Positions 5,072 through 6,553 of a stretch of 6,553 nt of DNA are shown piece after piece (position 1 is the first letter of the stretch; each line of letters begins with the position of its first letter). The notes beneath the pieces were generated by a model. It was not told where the DNA came from. It did not search any database and saw only the letters and a program-made list of their open reading frames with translations. Source of the DNA: Acidobacteriaceae bacterium. Lineage in GTDB: Bacteria; Acidobacteriota; Terriglobia; Terriglobales; Acidobacteriaceae. Location: the NCBI GenBank assembly GCA_030042915.1, contig JASHYS010000465.1:1-6553 (forward strand), read 5' to 3'. The translations under genes and the position numbers were made by a program.

Positions 5072-6331
5072 TTGACCCAGGCATCGAACCGCAGAGTCGT
5101 CATCACTGGCCTGGGGCTGATCTGCGGTGTAGGCAACACCGCTCCCGAGGTTTGGAAGCAGCTACTGGCCGGCGTCAGCGCCATGGCGCCGATCCACGGC
5201 TTCGACGCCAGCAGCTTTCCCGTCACCTTTGCCGCCGAGGTCAAAAACTTCGACCCCCTGCAATTTGTCGACAAGAAGGAAGCGCGCAAGATGGGGCGCT
5301 TCATCCACTACGCCTTTGCCGCTGTCGCCGAGGCCATGGCGCAATCGGGCCTCAAAATCGACGAAAGCAACGCCGACCGCAGCGGCGTCTTCATCGGCTC
5401 CGGCATCGGCGGATTCGAAATCATCGAGCGCGAGCACTCCAACCTGCTGCATGGCGGGCCGCGCAAGATGTCACCCTTTTTCATTCCCGCGGCTATCGTC
5501 AACATGGCCGCCGGGCAAATCAGCATCCGCTACGGCGTGCGCGGGCCCATTTCTGCCACGGCCACGGCTTGCGCCACCAGCGCCAACTCCATCGGCGACT
5601 CGGTACGCATGATTCTGCACGGCGACGCCGACGTGATGATTGCCGGCGGCGCCGAAGCCGCGGTCACGCCCATGTCGGTGGGCGGATTCGCCGCCATGCG
5701 CGCCCTTTCCACGCGCAACGCTGAGCCCACCCGCGCCAGCCGCCCCTTCGACAAGGACCGCGACGGCTTTGTCATCGGCGAGGGCGCCGGCATCCTCATT
5801 CTCGAGGAGCTTGAATTCGCTCGCGCGCGCGGCGCAAAAATCCTCGCCGAAGTGATCGGCTATGGCATGAGCGCCGATGCTTATCACATGACGGGCATTG
5901 CGCCCGAAGGCGCCGGCGCGCAGCGCGCCATGCGGGCCGCGCTCAAAGATGCCGAAATCCGCCCGGAAGAAGTGGGCTACATCAACGCCCATGCCACCTC
6001 CACTCCCGCCGGCGACGGCAACGAGTCGCTGGCCATCGAGGCCGTTTTCGGCGAGCACGCTCTCAGCCACCGTCTCAAAATCAGCGGCACAAAATCCATG
6101 ACCGGCCATCTGCTGGGCGGCGCCGGAGGGCTCGAAGCCGGCATCACGGTGCTGGCGCTCCTCAACCAGCAACTGCCTCCCACTATCAATCTCGAAAACC
6201 CCGACCCCGAGTGCCGCCTCGACTACGTCCCCAACAAAGCCATCGCGCATTCCTTCGATGTCGCCCTTTCCAATTCCTTCGGCTTCGGAGGCATCAACGC
6301 CTGCCTCATCATGCGCCGCTGGAACGAATAG
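5072..6331 (+). CDS. fabF: Beta-ketoacyl-ACP synthase II
   Basis: FabF condenses malonyl-ACP with an acyl-ACP, releasing CO2, to lengthen the chain. The 419-residue protein (E. coli FabF has 413) starts with RRVVITGLGLICGVGN and has the full thiolase-fold active site: nucleophile Cys167 in TACATS, His307 in HATSTP, Lys341 in GTKSMTGH and His346. The glycine-rich C-terminal loop reads NSFGFGGIN (401-409); the family usually has GGTN, and HGTSTP at the first histidine. Both changes are conservative. The start is TTG at 5072: TAA of acpP lies two codons upstream in the same frame, and no ATG or GTG precedes the essential VVITGLG strand. A weak AGGCGG (5056-5061) lies 10 nt before it, so translation is probably coupled to acpP. 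It converges on tsaD, 12 nt away. Confidence 0.96.
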   Translation: MTQASNRRVVITGLGLICGVGNTAPEVWKQLLAGVSAMAPIHGFDASSFPVTFAAEVKNFDPLQFVDKKEARKMGRFIHYAFAAVAEAMAQSGLKIDESNADRSGVFIGSGIGGFEIIEREHSNLLHGGPRKMSPFFIPAAIVNMAAGQISIRYGVRGPISATATACATSANSIGDSVRMILHGDADVMIAGGAEAAVTPMSVGGFAAMRALSTRNAEPTRASRPFDKDRDGFVIGEGAGILILEELEFARARGAKILAEVIGYGMSADAYHMTGIAPEGAGAQRAMRAALKDAEIRPEEVGYINAHATSTPAGDGNESLAIEAVFGEHALSHRLKISGTKSMTGHLLGGAGGLEAGITVLALLNQQLPPTINLENPDPECRLDYVPNKAIAHSFDVALSNSFGFGGINACLIMRRWNE

Positions 6332-6343
6332 ACACCTCGTTCT

Positions 6344-6553
6344 TCATCCCAGCGTCAGCGACGGGTCGGCGCTCAGCTCCGGCGGCGCGAATTCCTTTGC
6401 CAGCAGCCGCGGCCACGCCGCCGCCGCAATCATGGCTGCATTGTCGGTCGATAGCGCCAGCGTCGGAAACGAAATGCGCACCCCGCGCCGCGCCGCCTCG
6501 GCTGTGAACCGTTCGCGCAGTTCGCGGTTTGCAGCCACTCCTCCGGTCACCAG
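6344..6553 (-). CDS. tsaD: tRNA N6-adenosine threonylcarbamoyltransferase, C-terminal end
   Basis: TsaD transfers the threonylcarbamoyl group to A37 of tRNAs that read ANN codons, working with TsaB and TsaE in bacteria. Only the last 69 residues lie in the window; the 5' part is beyond the right edge. They contain the conserved VTGGVAANRELRERF segment and FPTLALSTDNAAMIA, whose Asp in STDN is the family's metal-ligand aspartate. The usual residue before TDN is Cys (CTDN); here it is Ser. The C-terminus ends DPSLTLG and a TGA stop at 6344-6346. The frame is open to the edge (codon CTG at 6553). Confidence 0.93.
   Translation of the reverse strand: MVTGGVAANRELRERFTAEAARRGVRISFPTLALSTDNAAMIAAAAWPRLLAKEFAPPELSADPSLTLG

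Noticed and set aside
5471..6250. Minus-strand frame of 259 codons opposite fabF
   Set aside because: Antisense to the FabF catalytic core; Gly/Ala/His-rich shadow.
1..6553. CRISPR array, tRNA/rRNA, mobile element, defence or biosynthetic cluster
   Set aside because: No regularly spaced repeats with unique spacers, no cloverleaf or rRNA segments, and no transposase, integrase or defence-gene motifs; all genes are ordinary housekeeping or small secreted types.

Overview
The window is a GC-rich bacterial chromosomal segment of housekeeping genes. Gene content, an alanine/proline-rich extension on ribosomal protein S1, a WTPWR-type HIT protein, a small secreted TGTWSG-type beta protein, and pyrimidine-rich octamer arrays between genes are together most like an Acidobacteriota (Terriglobia) chromosome. 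That placement is inference from family resemblance, not from a search. I see no transposase, integrase, phage gene, CRISPR array, tRNA or rRNA, and no evidence of a novel multi-gene system.

Layout, left to right. (1) rpsA on the minus strand (1-1463), cut by the left edge after 487 codons, with a good extended -10 promoter (1742-1771) and an inferred leader of about 270 nt that can fold into two mutually exclusive hairpins. (2) A divergent HIT-family nucleotide phosphorylase/hydrolase gene on the plus strand (1904-2509), preceded by an octamer array and a -10-like box so close to the ATG that the message may be leaderless. (3) A 173-nt gap with an inverted repeat overlapping the HIT 3' end, a strong GC hairpin and more octamers. 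(4) A 139-residue secreted beta-rich protein of unknown function (2683-3102). (5) rmuC on the minus strand (3119-4501), convergent with the previous gene. (6) A 324-nt divergent gap with a further octamer array. (7) The acpP-fabF pair on the plus strand (4826-5068 and 5072-6331), 3 nt apart and in the same reading frame. (8) The 3' end of tsaD on the minus strand (6344-6553), convergent with fabF.

Functions. S1 handles mRNA recruitment on the 30S subunit. TsaD completes t6A modification of ANN-decoding tRNAs. RmuC is a membrane-anchored coiled-coil protein with a nuclease-like fold linked to limiting DNA rearrangement. AcpP carries acyl chains and FabF elongates them in type II fatty acid synthesis. 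The HIT protein probably degrades dinucleoside polyphosphates. Only acpP and fabF form an obvious functional unit; the rest are separate transcription units.

The points most worth a second look lie outside the coding sequences: the rpsA leader, the octamer arrays in all three larger intergenic gaps, and the hairpin element near 2566-2600.
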